A DNA stretch of 44,387 nt from Ignavibacteria bacterium (GCA_016783945.1 JADHVP010000013.1:1-44387), one strand, 5' to 3'. Shown: positions 25,808 through 34,976, counted from the stretch's first letter. Notes: a model not told the origin generated them from the sequence alone. Translations and numbers: made by a program.

Positions 25808-27091
25808 TTGAGAGTTTTAATTTTTGAAGACGACTCTTTTAGTAACTTGTATCCCCTCTCTTTATTACGAGGTGTGTTTGATATTAAGTGCGGAGTTTTT
25901 TCTTTGAAAGAGAAGATTGAGAATGCCCTTAAAGAAAAGTACAAGGTTTTACTCCATTGCAGAAAGCAGCTAAGGAATTATCTTGCAGAAGTATATACTG
26001 AAAACAAAATCAATCAATTAAGTGAAGATGATTATCTGTTTCTGAATGGCAGGATTGTATTTCCTGAAAAAACATTAAAGTACTTCGCGAATAAATTTCC
26101 AAAAGATTCGTTGATGTTGGAAAAGGATTTAGTAATAGCTGCAAAAATATCCAAGGAAAAAATTGGCTCTTTTAAAGAAAAGATTGAAGGTGCGATAAAT
26201 GACAGTACATTCTCTGAACAGGATTTTCAACCGTTGAATTTAAACGTTATTAATCATAATAGTGAAAACAAGCATCCACAAAATGATTTAAGGTTCTATA
26301 TTATAAAATACCCATGGGATACAATACGATACTTAGACGATTTTCTCAGGGATGATCTTAAATATTTACTTAGAAAAAAGAAAACCAGGAAGAAAACTTA
26401 CAGGGCTTCGAAATTAATAAATTCAAAAAATGTTCATATAGCAAAAAAGGTGAAAGTTCACCCGGATGTCGTATTAGATGCAAAAGACGGTGGGATATTC
26501 ATAGATGAGAATGCTATCATAGAACCTTTTTCCTTCATTAAAGGTCCTGTATATATTGGAAAAAACTGTGTGATAAAATCCGGAACGAAGATGTATGGAC
26601 CATGCAGTATCGGAAAATATTCAAAAGTATCGGGAGAGATTACAAACTCAATATTTCATTCGTATGTGAACAAACAACATGATGGATTTTTTGGTCATTC
26701 CTATGTTAGTGAGTTTGTAAATATCGGTGCAGACACAGTAACAAGTAATTTGAAAAATAACTATTCGAAAATTAAGGTTTTTATTAACAGTAGAATTATA
26801 GATACCGGAATGCAGTTTTTAGGAAGCATAGTCGGTGATCATTCTAAGTTTGGAATTAACACAATGATCAACACCGGTACAATTTCGGGAATATTTTCAA
26901 ATATTGCAGGTGGAGGTTTCTTTCATAAAGAAATTAAATCATTTTCGTGGAATATTCTGGGTAGAGAGACAACAAAATATAATATAGACCTTGCTATTGG
27001 TACTGCGAAGGTTGTTATGCAACGTAGAAATCTTGATTTAAGTGAAGCCTTTGAAAAACTTATCAGAAATATCTATAATAAATTGGATTAG
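25808..27091 (+). CDS. GlmU-like putative sugar-phosphate nucleotidyltransferase/acetyltransferase
   Basis: A 427-residue two-domain protein. The N-terminal half is an atypical nucleotidyltransferase of the NTP_transf_4 type: MRVLIFEDDSFSNLYPLSLLRGVFDIKCG, with the L-R-G-x-x-D-I-x-x-G turn, and later IKYPWDTIRYLDDFLRDDL (W/D-containing segment linking the domains). The C-terminal half is a left-handed beta-helix of hexapeptide repeats (IFIDENAIIEPFSFIKGPVYIGKNCVIKSG..., VNIGADTVTSNLKNNYSKIKV). This arrangement is that of the alternative bacterial GlmU, proposed to make UDP-GlcNAc or a related sugar nucleotide in Bacteroidota relatives that lack classical GlmU. The TTG start is fixed by AAGGAGG at 25794-25800. 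Confidence 0.82.
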   Translation: MRVLIFEDDSFSNLYPLSLLRGVFDIKCGVFSLKEKIENALKEKYKVLLHCRKQLRNYLAEVYTENKINQLSEDDYLFLNGRIVFPEKTLKYFANKFPKDSLMLEKDLVIAAKISKEKIGSFKEKIEGAINDSTFSEQDFQPLNLNVINHNSENKHPQNDLRFYIIKYPWDTIRYLDDFLRDDLKYLLRKKKTRKKTYRASKLINSKNVHIAKKVKVHPDVVLDAKDGGIFIDENAIIEPFSFIKGPVYIGKNCVIKSGTKMYGPCSIGKYSKVSGEITNSIFHSYVNKQHDGFFGHSYVSEFVNIGADTVTSNLKNNYSKIKVFINSRIIDTGMQFLGSIVGDHSKFGINTMINTGTISGIFSNIAGGGFFHKEIKSFSWNILGRETTKYNIDLAIGTAKVVMQRRNLDLSEAFEKLIRNIYNKLD

Positions 27092-27250
27092 CGAATAAGT
27101 GATTTTTCAAACTCTACGTCATATCTTTATTATAAAAGTACATTAATTTTATCACAGATAAGTTTAAAAATAACACACCTATGGTGAAAATTAAATAGAT
27201 TGAAAAAGAACGAGTATTTATTTATCTTCCTTGTTCAATTTTCGATTTTA

Positions 27251-27324
27251 GGGCGGTTAGCTCAGCTGGTTAGAGCGCTACGTTGACATCGTAGAGGTCA
27301 TTGGTTCGACTCCGATACCGCCCA
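27251..27324 (+). tRNA. tRNA-Val (anticodon GAC)
   Basis: A complete 74-base cloverleaf. Acceptor arms GGGCGGT and ACCGCCC pair perfectly with discriminator A. The D arm is GCTCAGCTGGTTAGAGC, the anticodon stem CTACG/CGTAG encloses TTGACAT (GAC at 27285-27287), and the T arm is ATTGG-TTCGACT-CCGAT. CCA is not encoded. Confidence 0.98.
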
Positions 27325-27366
27325 CTTTTTTTAAGTTCCACTTTTTATTAAATTAAAAAAAATTCG

Positions 27367-28521
27367 ATGGCTCACAAAAAATACTTTTTGTTAGTTTTAT
27401 TATTACTCGTTTTTTCAGGGAGCGTGTCATTTTCGCAGGTTGATAATTTTATAACACAGTATGACCCTTATATATTATCTTTAAAGAAGTATACATTTTA
27501 TTATCCGGTTGATGATGATCCTTTAAGCGGTACTTCGAATTTTGTTGTTGTAATGAGGGGCAATATCGGAAACCAAAAAGATGCTTTTATAAAGTTCATT
27601 ACTGCTGACCAGGTAGGTTTTGATTTAGCAAGGGAGTTTGAAGATGGATACATACAGGAAGTCAATGCATTAGATAAAAGAGGAATTCTAGTGCCACCCT
27701 CTAAAGACGTTAGCGGCTCTTATTTTTTAGAGTTGACGGTTAGTGGTTACGCAGATCTTACGGATACGGATTATGAGAAGATGAAAAAGTTATCAGGCTC
27801 GGAAACGGTACCCGTATCGACTTCAATGATAAATTCATTTGCAGGAATTTACCACAATTACCCGCAAAAGACCGACATCTTTAAACCAACGGATGAAACA
27901 TGGGCAGAAGCACAGGCGTTCTTGGCAGGAATGAATACCAGGCAGAAAGTCGACCTTGGCACGATAACATTTAAGTCACCGATGATTGCTGATATTAAAA
28001 ACATTACGGCAAGTGAAAGCCTTGCAGCAGGTGACAAAACGATTGAGAATAAAAAAGCATATGCAATTGCAATTCTTAACTTCAAATCCTTACGTGATGA
28101 GCTTATGGTATATGAGCAGGATTATTATAAGAAGCTATATGAAATATTTTTGAAATTAGCTGGTAATAGTATTTATCAGGATGATTACTTTAAAGTTGTA
28201 GATGAGCTTAATGATTTTAAAGCAATCGGTTTTAAAGATAGAGATGACGTTTACATTGTTCCAGAAGTCAAAAAGCAGCTTGGTAATATACTCGAGGTCT
28301 TCATTCTGTCAACCCCTATTAAGGTTGATACTAATAAAACTTCCGAAAGCATGATCTCCATCGAGGGTCAGGTTGTGATAGATTATTTCCGGGAAAATAT
28401 CGGCGGAGATAAAAACAGGCTTAATAAATACATCTATGATGATTATCTAGCAAACGATATCAACAGGGTAAAGCTTCAAAGAGATATTGATTTAATAAGA
28501 AACTATTATAATATAAGATAG
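27367..28521 (+). CDS. secreted protein of unknown function upstream of thrS
   Basis: A 384-residue protein I do not recognise. It has a clear signal peptide (KKYFLLVLLLLVFSGSVSFSQ). The mature part begins VDNFITQYDPYILSLKKYTFYYPVDDDPL and is a mixed alpha/beta protein rich in D, K and Y, without cysteine or catalytic-looking motifs. Its second half is mainly helical (KKAYAIAILNFKSLRDELMVYEQDYYKKLYEIFLKLAG, shortened here as KSLRDELMVYEQDYYKKLYE). The thrS start lies only 10 bases after its stop, so the two are probably translated from one mRNA, although no functional link to threonyl-tRNA charging is apparent. ATG start. Confidence 0.75.
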   Translation: MAHKKYFLLVLLLLVFSGSVSFSQVDNFITQYDPYILSLKKYTFYYPVDDDPLSGTSNFVVVMRGNIGNQKDAFIKFITADQVGFDLAREFEDGYIQEVNALDKRGILVPPSKDVSGSYFLELTVSGYADLTDTDYEKMKKLSGSETVPVSTSMINSFAGIYHNYPQKTDIFKPTDETWAEAQAFLAGMNTRQKVDLGTITFKSPMIADIKNITASESLAAGDKTIENKKAYAIAILNFKSLRDELMVYEQDYYKKLYEIFLKLAGNSIYQDDYFKVVDELNDFKAIGFKDRDDVYIVPEVKKQLGNILEVFILSTPIKVDTNKTSESMISIEGQVVIDYFRENIGGDKNRLNKYIYDDYLANDINRVKLQRDIDLIRNYYNIR

Positions 28522-28531
28522 CGAATAAAAA

Positions 28532-30466
28532 TTGTCAGAGAAGATTAAAATAATTTTTCCGGATAGTGATTCTAAGCAATACAGTAATGGGATTACACCT
28601 TATGAAATCGCAGAGAGTATAAGCAATGGTTTAGCTAAAGCTGTTCTTACTGCAGAAATAAACGGTGAGCTAACCGACCTTAACAAGCCTATTTTAAAAG
28701 ACTCCAGTATTCTGTTTCACAAATTCAATTCAGATAAAGGAAAAGAAGTATACTGGCACAGTTCTTCCCACATAATGGCACAGGCTATAGAAGAACTATA
28801 CCCGGGTGCAAAATTTGGAGTCGGTCCTGCAATAGAAGAAGGCTTTTATTACGATATCGACTCGGACAGGAAGTTTACCGAAGATGATCTAAGAAAAATA
28901 GAGAAACGGATGCTCGAGATTATCAAGCGTAATTTGAAACCCATTAGAGAAGAAATGTCCAGAAAGGATGCGATAGAGTATTTTAAGACGAAAAGAAAAG
29001 ACCCGTATAAAGTTGAGATACTTGAAACTATTGCAAAAGATGAAGAGACAGTCTCGATATATCATCAGGATAGTTTTTCTGATCTTTGCCGAGGTCCCCA
29101 TTTGCCTTCAACTTCTAAAGTAAAAGCAGTTAAGTTATTATCCGTATCTGGCTCTTACTGGAGAGGTGAGGAAAGCAGGCAAATGCTCCAAAGGATCTAC
29201 GGCATATCTTTCCCGGATCAGAAAGACCTTGATAAATTCTTGAAGAATCTTGAGGAAGCAAAGAGGAGAGATCATAGAAAACTCGGGAAGGAACTCGAAC
29301 TATTCTTTTTCCATAACATAAGTCCGGGAGCTCCATTCTGGCTGCCTAACGGAATGGTTATATTTAAGGAAATGGAAAAATATTGGAGAGAGATCCATGA
29401 TGCAAGCGGTTATCAGGAAACAAGCACACCGTTAGTCGTTAAAGATAGTATATTCAAAAAATCGGGTCACCTTGATCATTACGAAGAGCATATGTTTAAG
29501 ATAAGTAGTGAAACAGAAAACCTCTATCTTAAGCCGATGAACTGCCCTGAAGCAACGTTAATTTATTCATCGAAGTTAAGGAGTTATAAAGACTTGCCTA
29601 TCAGATTGAGTGAGATTGGAAGGCTCGAAAGGAACGAACTCAGCGGAGCTTTAGGTGGAATGTTTAGGGTTAGACAAATAACAATGGACGATGCTCATGT
29701 TTTTTGCAGGAATGATCAGATACAGGATGAAATTTCAAGAGTCTTGGATTTGGTAAAGAAATTCTACTCCGTGTTTGGGTTCAAGCCAAAGTTCTATTTA
29801 TCAACTCGTCCGGATAAAGCAATGGGCGATGTAGAAATTTGGAATGCTGCCGAGAAGGATCTCGAATCTGCTTTGGTTTCGAATGAACTTGATTTTAAGA
29901 TAAAAGAAAAGGACGGAGCCTTTTATGGTCCAAAAATTGACATTCATATCAAGGATGTATTAAACCGCGATTGGCAGCTCGCTACTATTCAGCTTGATTT
30001 TCAAATGCCCGAAAGATTTGATTTAAATTATGAAGGAAGTGATGGAATGAAACATCGACCTGTTATGGTTCACCGTGCGATATTCGGAAGTTTTGAAAGG
30101 TTCCTGGGTATTCTTATTGAACATTTTGCCGGGGAGTTTCCCTTATGGCTCGCTCCTGTTCAGGTTGCTGTGTTTACAATTAGTGATTCTCAAAAAGAAT
30201 ATGCAAAGGAAATTCATAATGAACTTGTAAAAGCAAACATCAGAGTTGTTTTGGATGACCGGAATGAAAAAATCGGATATAAAATAAGAGAAGCAGAGAC
30301 GAAGAAAATTCCCTTTATGATTATTTTAGGAGATAAAGAAAAAGAGAGAAAGAATATTTCAGTAAGACAACATCGCAAGGGAGACTTAGGGAATTTTGAG
30401 TTGAAAGAATTCATCAAAAAAGTTACCTTTTTAATCAAGGAAAAATCATATAAAGATTATTTTTGA
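28532..30466 (+). CDS. thrS: threonyl-tRNA synthetase
   Basis: A 644-residue ThrRS with the normal domain order: an N-terminal TGS domain (IKIIFPDSDSKQYSNGITPYEIAESIS), the editing domain with HSSSHIMAQAIEELYPGAKFGVGPAIEEGFYYD and LCRGPHLPSTSKVKA, the class II catalytic core (MNCPEATLIYSS, RLSEIGRLERNELSGALGGMFRVRQITMDDAHVFC, GPKIDIHIKD and LGILIEHFAGEFPLWLAPVQV) and the anticodon-binding domain. It charges tRNA-Thr and edits Ser. The start is TTG at 28532, 10 bases after an orphan secreted gene. The last codon overlaps infC by four bases (TTGA). Its place before infC-rpmI-rplT-pheS is the classic order. Confidence 0.97.
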   Translation: MSEKIKIIFPDSDSKQYSNGITPYEIAESISNGLAKAVLTAEINGELTDLNKPILKDSSILFHKFNSDKGKEVYWHSSSHIMAQAIEELYPGAKFGVGPAIEEGFYYDIDSDRKFTEDDLRKIEKRMLEIIKRNLKPIREEMSRKDAIEYFKTKRKDPYKVEILETIAKDEETVSIYHQDSFSDLCRGPHLPSTSKVKAVKLLSVSGSYWRGEESRQMLQRIYGISFPDQKDLDKFLKNLEEAKRRDHRKLGKELELFFFHNISPGAPFWLPNGMVIFKEMEKYWREIHDASGYQETSTPLVVKDSIFKKSGHLDHYEEHMFKISSETENLYLKPMNCPEATLIYSSKLRSYKDLPIRLSEIGRLERNELSGALGGMFRVRQITMDDAHVFCRNDQIQDEISRVLDLVKKFYSVFGFKPKFYLSTRPDKAMGDVEIWNAAEKDLESALVSNELDFKIKEKDGAFYGPKIDIHIKDVLNRDWQLATIQLDFQMPERFDLNYEGSDGMKHRPVMVHRAIFGSFERFLGILIEHFAGEFPLWLAPVQVAVFTISDSQKEYAKEIHNELVKANIRVVLDDRNEKIGYKIREAETKKIPFMIILGDKEKERKNISVRQHRKGDLGNFELKEFIKKVTFLIKEKSYKDYF

Positions 30467-31056
30467 AACAAATAAAAGGGAAAATTAAATACAAAAAAAA
30501 TAAAGAACGTATTAACCAAAGAATTACAGCGCCTCAGGTTAGACTTATAGATGAAAATGGAGGTTCACTCGGTATAGTAACATCTGAAGAAGCATTAAAA
30601 ATAGCTAAATCAAGGGGGCTTGATTTAGTTGAAGTAGTACCTCATGCAAAACCACCTGTTTGTAAGGTTATCGATTACGGAAAATACAATTACGAAAGAC
30701 AGAAGAAAGAGAAACATCAAAAGAGACATCAATCGGTAATGCATATGAAAGAGATAAGGTTTAATGCAAACACTGATAAGCATGATTTTGAATTTAAAAC
30801 CAAACACTTAAAACAGTTTTTATTAGAGGGACATAAAGTAAAAGCCAGTGTAACTTATAGAGGTAGAATGATTACACACCTGGAGATTGGAAAAAAGTTA
30901 ATGGATGAAGTAATTTCAAGATTATTGGAAGTTGGAAAATTAGAATCACCTCCGAAAATGGAAGGAAGAATGTTAGTGGCTTTTTTAGTTCCGGATAAAA
31001 ACAAAATAAGAATTTATAAAGATAGGATATCAAAAACAGAAGAAGAAAAATCATAA
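30463..31056 (+). CDS. infC: translation initiation factor IF-3
   Basis: A 197-residue IF-3. The N-domain has RINQRITAPQVRLIDENGGSLGIV followed by ALKIAKSRGLDLVEVVPHAKPPVCKVIDYGKYNYE, and the C-domain has MKEIRFNANTDKHDFEFKTKHLKQFLLEGHKVKASVTYRGR (motifs shortened). The C-terminus ends in a charged tail. The only start consistent with the conserved N-terminus is TTG at 30463, which overlaps the thrS stop as TTGA, because an in-frame TAA lies at 30451. A rare start codon fits the well-known autoregulation of infC, since IF-3 discriminates against non-ATG starts. Confidence 0.95.
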   Translation: MKQIKGKIKYKKNKERINQRITAPQVRLIDENGGSLGIVTSEEALKIAKSRGLDLVEVVPHAKPPVCKVIDYGKYNYERQKKEKHQKRHQSVMHMKEIRFNANTDKHDFEFKTKHLKQFLLEGHKVKASVTYRGRMITHLEIGKKLMDEVISRLLEVGKLESPPKMEGRMLVAFLVPDKNKIRIYKDRISKTEEEKS

Positions 31057-31096
31057 GTTAAAATTTTATAATAAAGTAAAAAGACGGGAAAGTTAA

Positions 31097-31291
31097 ATGC
31101 CAAAAATGAAATCGAACCGCGGAGCGATGAAGAGACTTAAGACTACTGCTTCCGGAAAAATAAAAAGAGAAAAATCATACAAAAGTCATATCTTAACTAA
31201 AAAGACAAGTAAAAGAAAGAGGAAACTCAGAACAGCTACTTTAGTATCGAAGAGTGACGAAAAAAGAGTTAAAAAAATGATCTTAAAATAA
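31097..31291 (+). CDS. rpmI: 50S ribosomal protein L35
   Basis: A 64-residue, highly basic protein. [24 protein letters not shown] and the [11 protein letters not shown] block are the L35 signature. Start ATG at 31097 with purines before it (GACGGGAAAG). It lies 40 bases after infC and 101 bases before rplT in the expected order. Confidence 0.96.
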   Translation: MPKMKSNRGAMKRLKTTASGKIKREKSYKSHILTKKTSKRKRKLRTATLVSKSDEKRVKKMILK

Positions 31292-31328
31292 TAAGACATG
31301 ATTTTAACTTAACCATATGTAATAAGAA

Positions 31329-31364
31329 GAGGTCACCAAAAAATCTATACGCTTAGATTACCTC
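31329..31364 (+). promoter_or_regulatory. structured rpmI-rplT intergenic element (possible L20 control site)
   Basis: AGATTACCTC (31355-31364) pairs with AATCT (31342-31346) and GAGGT (31329-31333), giving a 10-bp stem interrupted by an 8-base bulge on one side, capped by ATACGCTT. It lies directly before rplT and is not followed by poly-T. L20 represses its own operon in several bacteria by binding structured mRNA, so this is a candidate site. Covariation would be needed. Confidence 0.4.
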
Positions 31365-31392
31365 AATTTTATAATTTAACATAGATAGAAAA

Positions 31393-31740
31393 ATGCCAAG
31401 ATCACAAAACAAGGTTGCTTCTCATAGAAGAAAAAAAAGAGTTCTAAAAGAAGCAAAAGGATATTATGGAGCAAGAAGTAAAGTATATACAGTTGCAAAG
31501 TACTCAGTTGAGAAAGGATTAACACATGCATACAGGGATCGAAGATTAAAAAAGAGGGTTTACCGCAGTTTATGGATAACACGTATCAACGCAGCTGCAA
31601 GGTTGAAAGGTACAACTTATTCTAAACTAATGGGAGCCTTAAGGAAGAAGAGTGTAGACATAAACAGAAAAACATTAGCAGATTTAGCCTACAGCAACAT
31701 GGAAGCTTTCGATGAAATAGTAAAACTTGCTAACAGCTAA
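31393..31740 (+). CDS. rplT: 50S ribosomal protein L20
   Basis: A 115-residue basic protein with the usual L20 layout: [47 protein letters not shown]-type segment (here [17 protein letters not shown]), and [38 protein letters not shown] (motifs shortened). It binds 23S rRNA early in large-subunit assembly. ATG start. Confidence 0.97.
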   Translation: MPRSQNKVASHRRKKRVLKEAKGYYGARSKVYTVAKYSVEKGLTHAYRDRRLKKRVYRSLWITRINAAARLKGTTYSKLMGALRKKSVDINRKTLADLAYSNMEAFDEIVKLANS

Positions 31741-31767
31741 TCAAATATAGTTGAAACACATTATACA

Positions 31768-31800
31768 AAAGGCGGGATGTAAATACTCGCCTTTGCTTTA
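31768..31800 (+). terminator. weak hairpin between rplT and pheS
   Basis: AAAGGCG (31768-31774) pairs with CGCCTTT (31788-31794) over a 13-base loop, followed by GCTTTA rather than a clean T run. It could attenuate or partly terminate transcription, separating pheS expression from the ribosomal genes. Confidence 0.4.
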
Positions 31801-31822
31801 AATTAATCTAAACTCATTCAAA

Positions 31823-32851
31823 ATGCTTGATAGAATCGAAAAGTTGAGAGCAGATATTCTCGAAGAATCAGGTAATATAAAAAGTACAGATTTACTTGAG
31901 CAATTCCGAATAAAGTTTCTTAGCAGGAAAGGATTGCTTAATGACCTTTTTGAAGAGTTTAAAACAATTGATAAAACAGAAAAAGCAAAGGTTGGGAAAT
32001 CCCTTAATGATTTAAAAAACTTTGCACAGAATATATTCGATGAAAAGAAGATTCAACTAACAAAATCAAAGGAAGAAAAGAAATCTGTTACCGATTATAC
32101 TCTTCCAGGTAGAACATACAATATCGGGACGAAGCATCTTATTACACAGGCACTAGAAGAAATCACTTCAATTTTCGAGCGAATTGGTTTTAAGGTTTAT
32201 GACGGTTTTGAGATAGAGGATGAATATCATAACTTTGATGCCTTAAATACTCCCGACTACCATCCATCGAGAGATATGCAAGATACGTTTTATCTTGAGA
32301 GTAAGGGAAAAGACAAAAGATATTTACTGAGGACGCATACGTCCCCGGGTCAGATAAGAGTAATGGAACAACAGCAGCCCCCTGTTAGAGTCATTGTTCC
32401 TGGAAAGTGTTACAGGAACGAAGCAATAAGTTCACGGAGTTTAGCCGTTTTCCACCAGGTTGAAGCTTTATATGTAGATACAAATGTAACGTTCAGAGAG
32501 TTAAAGGGTACACTTGATTATTTTGCGAAAGAATTTTTTGGGAAGGATTTGAAAACCAGAATGAGACCTGATTACTTCCCGTTTACGGAGCCCTCTGCCG
32601 AGGTTGACGTTGAATGTTATTTATGTAAAGGAAAAGGATGCAGGATTTGTAAATATTCCGGCTGGCTTGAAATATTAGGGTGTGGAATGGTTGATCCGAA
32701 TGTTTTTGATATTGTAGGATATGATTCGGAAAAATACACAGGTTATGCTTTCGGCATGGGAATTGAAAGGACGTTGATGATAAAGCACGGAATTCCTGAC
32801 ATCAGGATGTTTTATGAAAATGACATAAGGTTTTTAAAACAATTCAAATAA
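31823..32851 (+). CDS. pheS: phenylalanyl-tRNA synthetase alpha subunit
   Basis: A 342-residue PheRS alpha chain. The N-terminal coiled-coil arm is followed by the class II core: motif 1 region GFKVYDGFEIEDEYHNFDALNTP, motif 2 with RTHTSPGQIRVM and VIVPGKCYRNE, FPFTEPSAEVDV, and motif 3 FGMGIERTLMIKHGIPDIRMF. The CYLCKGKGCRIC segment is a small cysteine cluster also seen in some other bacterial PheS. It needs a beta subunit (pheT) to be active, but pheT does not follow; a cyclophilin lipoprotein gene comes next. ATG start. Confidence 0.97.
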   Translation: MLDRIEKLRADILEESGNIKSTDLLEQFRIKFLSRKGLLNDLFEEFKTIDKTEKAKVGKSLNDLKNFAQNIFDEKKIQLTKSKEEKKSVTDYTLPGRTYNIGTKHLITQALEEITSIFERIGFKVYDGFEIEDEYHNFDALNTPDYHPSRDMQDTFYLESKGKDKRYLLRTHTSPGQIRVMEQQQPPVRVIVPGKCYRNEAISSRSLAVFHQVEALYVDTNVTFRELKGTLDYFAKEFFGKDLKTRMRPDYFPFTEPSAEVDVECYLCKGKGCRICKYSGWLEILGCGMVDPNVFDIVGYDSEKYTGYAFGMGIERTLMIKHGIPDIRMFYENDIRFLKQFK

Positions 32852-32919
32852 AATAGATTAGGATATTTCAATTCTTATAATTAAAATAAAACTTTAATTT
32901 AAAACTAAAGGAGAATAAC

Positions 32920-33567
32920 ATGTTCAAAAGTAAGACTTCCATATTTATAGTTTTAATTCTTGCAGGTGTGCTTCTTATAGGGTGCGGAAATAATGAACAG
33001 AAAACAGACACAGAAAAAAAGAAAGACGAAAAAAAAACAGAAACAACACAAACTCAAGAAAGGAAAGATACATTGAAAGAGAAGGACGAAAAAAAATCTG
33101 ACAGCGATTTAGTTTTAATGGAAACATCTATGGGTGACATTAAGATAAAGTTATTCATGGACAAGGCTCCTATCACTGCGGGTAATTTCAAAGAGTTAAT
33201 TGAGCAAGGATTTTATGATGGAATAATTTTTCACAGGGTAATAGACGACTTTATGATCCAGGGAGGGGACCCAACAGGAACTGGAACAAGTGGATCAGGA
33301 AAAACTATCCCGGATGAGTTTGGAGAAGGTTTGAAGCATAACAAGAAGGGTATTTTGTCAATGGCAAACAGCGGACCTAACACAGGAACGTCACAGTTTT
33401 TTATAACGCTTGTTCCTACACCCCATCTTGATGGAAAGCACGCAATCTTTGGTGAAGTCATCGAGGGTATGGATGTAGTTGAAAAGATTAGAAAAGTGAA
33501 AACCGACGCAAGAGATAAACCTGTTGAGGATGTTGTTATGGATAAAGTAACTATGATAGAAGAGTAA
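32920..33567 (+). CDS. cyclophilin-type peptidyl-prolyl isomerase, lipoprotein
   Basis: A 215-residue lipoprotein. The lipobox is LLIGC (C22). A linker rich in K, E, T and D (residues 25-63) leads to the cyclophilin domain: [64 protein letters not shown] and [19 protein letters not shown]. The catalytic F-H-R and Q-F-F positions are intact. It should catalyse proline isomerisation of exported proteins from a membrane anchor. A good ribosome site (AAAGGAGAAT) precedes ATG, and a terminator follows at 33643-33676. Confidence 0.94.
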   Translation: MFKSKTSIFIVLILAGVLLIGCGNNEQKTDTEKKKDEKKTETTQTQERKDTLKEKDEKKSDSDLVLMETSMGDIKIKLFMDKAPITAGNFKELIEQGFYDGIIFHRVIDDFMIQGGDPTGTGTSGSGKTIPDEFGEGLKHNKKGILSMANSGPNTGTSQFFITLVPTPHLDGKHAIFGEVIEGMDVVEKIRKVKTDARDKPVEDVVMDKVTMIEE

Positions 33568-33642
33568 TATGTATAGTTAAATACTAAAGAGTTTAAGATT
33601 TCGGCTAGCAATTGTTCTGAATTCATAATTCTGTTTATATGA

Positions 33643-33676
33643 AGTCCCGGGTATTAATCTGTCCGGGGCTTTTTTT
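33643..33676 (+). terminator. intrinsic terminator after the cyclophilin gene
   Basis: AGTCCCGG (33643-33650) pairs with CCGGGGCT (33663-33670) with one G-T pair, over a 12-base loop, followed by a run of T residues to 33676. Confidence 0.85.
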
Positions 33677-33803
33677 GTGGGTGAAAAATATTTGTAAAGC
33701 TTTGTTCAAGACTTTATTCCTTTGTTCAAAATTTTAAGAAAAGTATATTATAGTCATAAAAATTTTTTATGTACTATTTCCTCAAAATTATTTAACTTAA
33801 AAA

Positions 33804-34901
33804 ATGAAAAATTACTTCACCATAACAATTTTATTAGTGGTTTTGATTTATTTGGGGTGTACAAAATCAAAGACTGACAGTTATGAAAAATTGAAAGATA
33901 CTGTCGAGATTATTAATTGTAATGATGACTACAACTGTTTATACAATGAAATTGTTAAGGGTAACTCAGCGAGGATTCTCATTACAGAAGAAATCGAATC
34001 CCTGGGATTAATTGAAAAGAGTGAAGTGAAAGTGGAGCCAATCGATAATCAATATAAAGTAACTTTGACTATATTAGATTTACAGAAGATCGAAGAGACG
34101 GAAGGTAAAAGGTCTGTAATCGAAGGTTTAGCTAGAGAATGTCCTAAGATATTAAACAACCTTGATAAGATTATATCAAAAAGTGCTGTTTGTTATACCG
34201 ATACCCCTGAGGTCGCAAAAGATTTAGCTATAAACGGTTTATCAGAAACGAAGATCAAGGATTGTAATTGTAGTGGGGAGCTGATTGATGTTATCAATAA
34301 ATTATGTGTGAAAACTGATTCTTCACATTTCCCACCCGGTGTAAGAAAGCCTGCAATTTACCTGTATCCCCTGAAGAAATCCAGAATTGATGTTTCGATC
34401 GATGTCAATGGATTTATAACAGAAAGTGAGCCTTGTTACAATTCGGGGTGGAGTGTAATTGCTGAACCCAGTGGATTAATTGAAAATAAATATGATTATC
34501 TTTTCTATGAAGCACAGTTGAAAAGCATTGAACTCCCAGAAGAGGGTTGGGTTGTGAAATATTCTGAAATGGAAAAATGGTTTGATAACACGCTGCCCAA
34601 GTTAGGTTTGAATAAAAAAGAAGTTGAACAATTTAAAGAGTACTGGATAAAGGAGCTAAAGAGGGCTAACTATTACGAAATAAAATTATTGTCGAATGAG
34701 TTTCTTAAAGATAACTTGAATCTTATAATACATCCGGAACCTGAAACAGTAATACGGTTGAATTTTTATTTTATTCCTTTAAATGATAAGGTTGAAATAA
34801 AAGAGCCTAAAATCGTTACACCAGTTAGGAAAGGCTTTACAGTTGTTGAATGGGGTGGGCTTGTTGAATACAATTCTATATTAAAAAGTTTGTTAAAGTA
34901 G
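33804..34901 (+). CDS. putative lipoprotein with KPAIYLYP-type domain
   Basis: A 365-residue exported protein. The N-terminus (MKNYFTITILLVVLIYLGC, C19) is a relaxed lipobox. Residues 25-165 form an unknown domain with several cysteines (INCNDDYNCLYNEIV, CNCSGELIDVINKLC). The second half begins VRKPAIYLYPLKKSRIDVSIDVNG and continues with PCYNSGWSVIAEPSGLIENKYDYLFYEAQ. I recognise this KP-x-IYLYP...GW-x-V-x-A-x-P-x-G...YDYLFYE block as a widespread but unnamed secreted domain; its activity is not known to me. The C-terminus ends in GFTVVEWGGLVEY, also typical of it. ATG start; isolated gene. Confidence 0.7.
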   Translation: MKNYFTITILLVVLIYLGCTKSKTDSYEKLKDTVEIINCNDDYNCLYNEIVKGNSARILITEEIESLGLIEKSEVKVEPIDNQYKVTLTILDLQKIEETEGKRSVIEGLARECPKILNNLDKIISKSAVCYTDTPEVAKDLAINGLSETKIKDCNCSGELIDVINKLCVKTDSSHFPPGVRKPAIYLYPLKKSRIDVSIDVNGFITESEPCYNSGWSVIAEPSGLIENKYDYLFYEAQLKSIELPEEGWVVKYSEMEKWFDNTLPKLGLNKKEVEQFKEYWIKELKRANYYEIKLLSNEFLKDNLNLIIHPEPETVIRLNFYFIPLNDKVEIKEPKIVTPVRKGFTVVEWGGLVEYNSILKSLLK

Positions 34902-34976
34902 TATACGGGTTTGTTCTGTTGAGACAAGTAAAGAAACATTACTTAAAAATAACTTTTAAGATATTTCTTAAAATAA

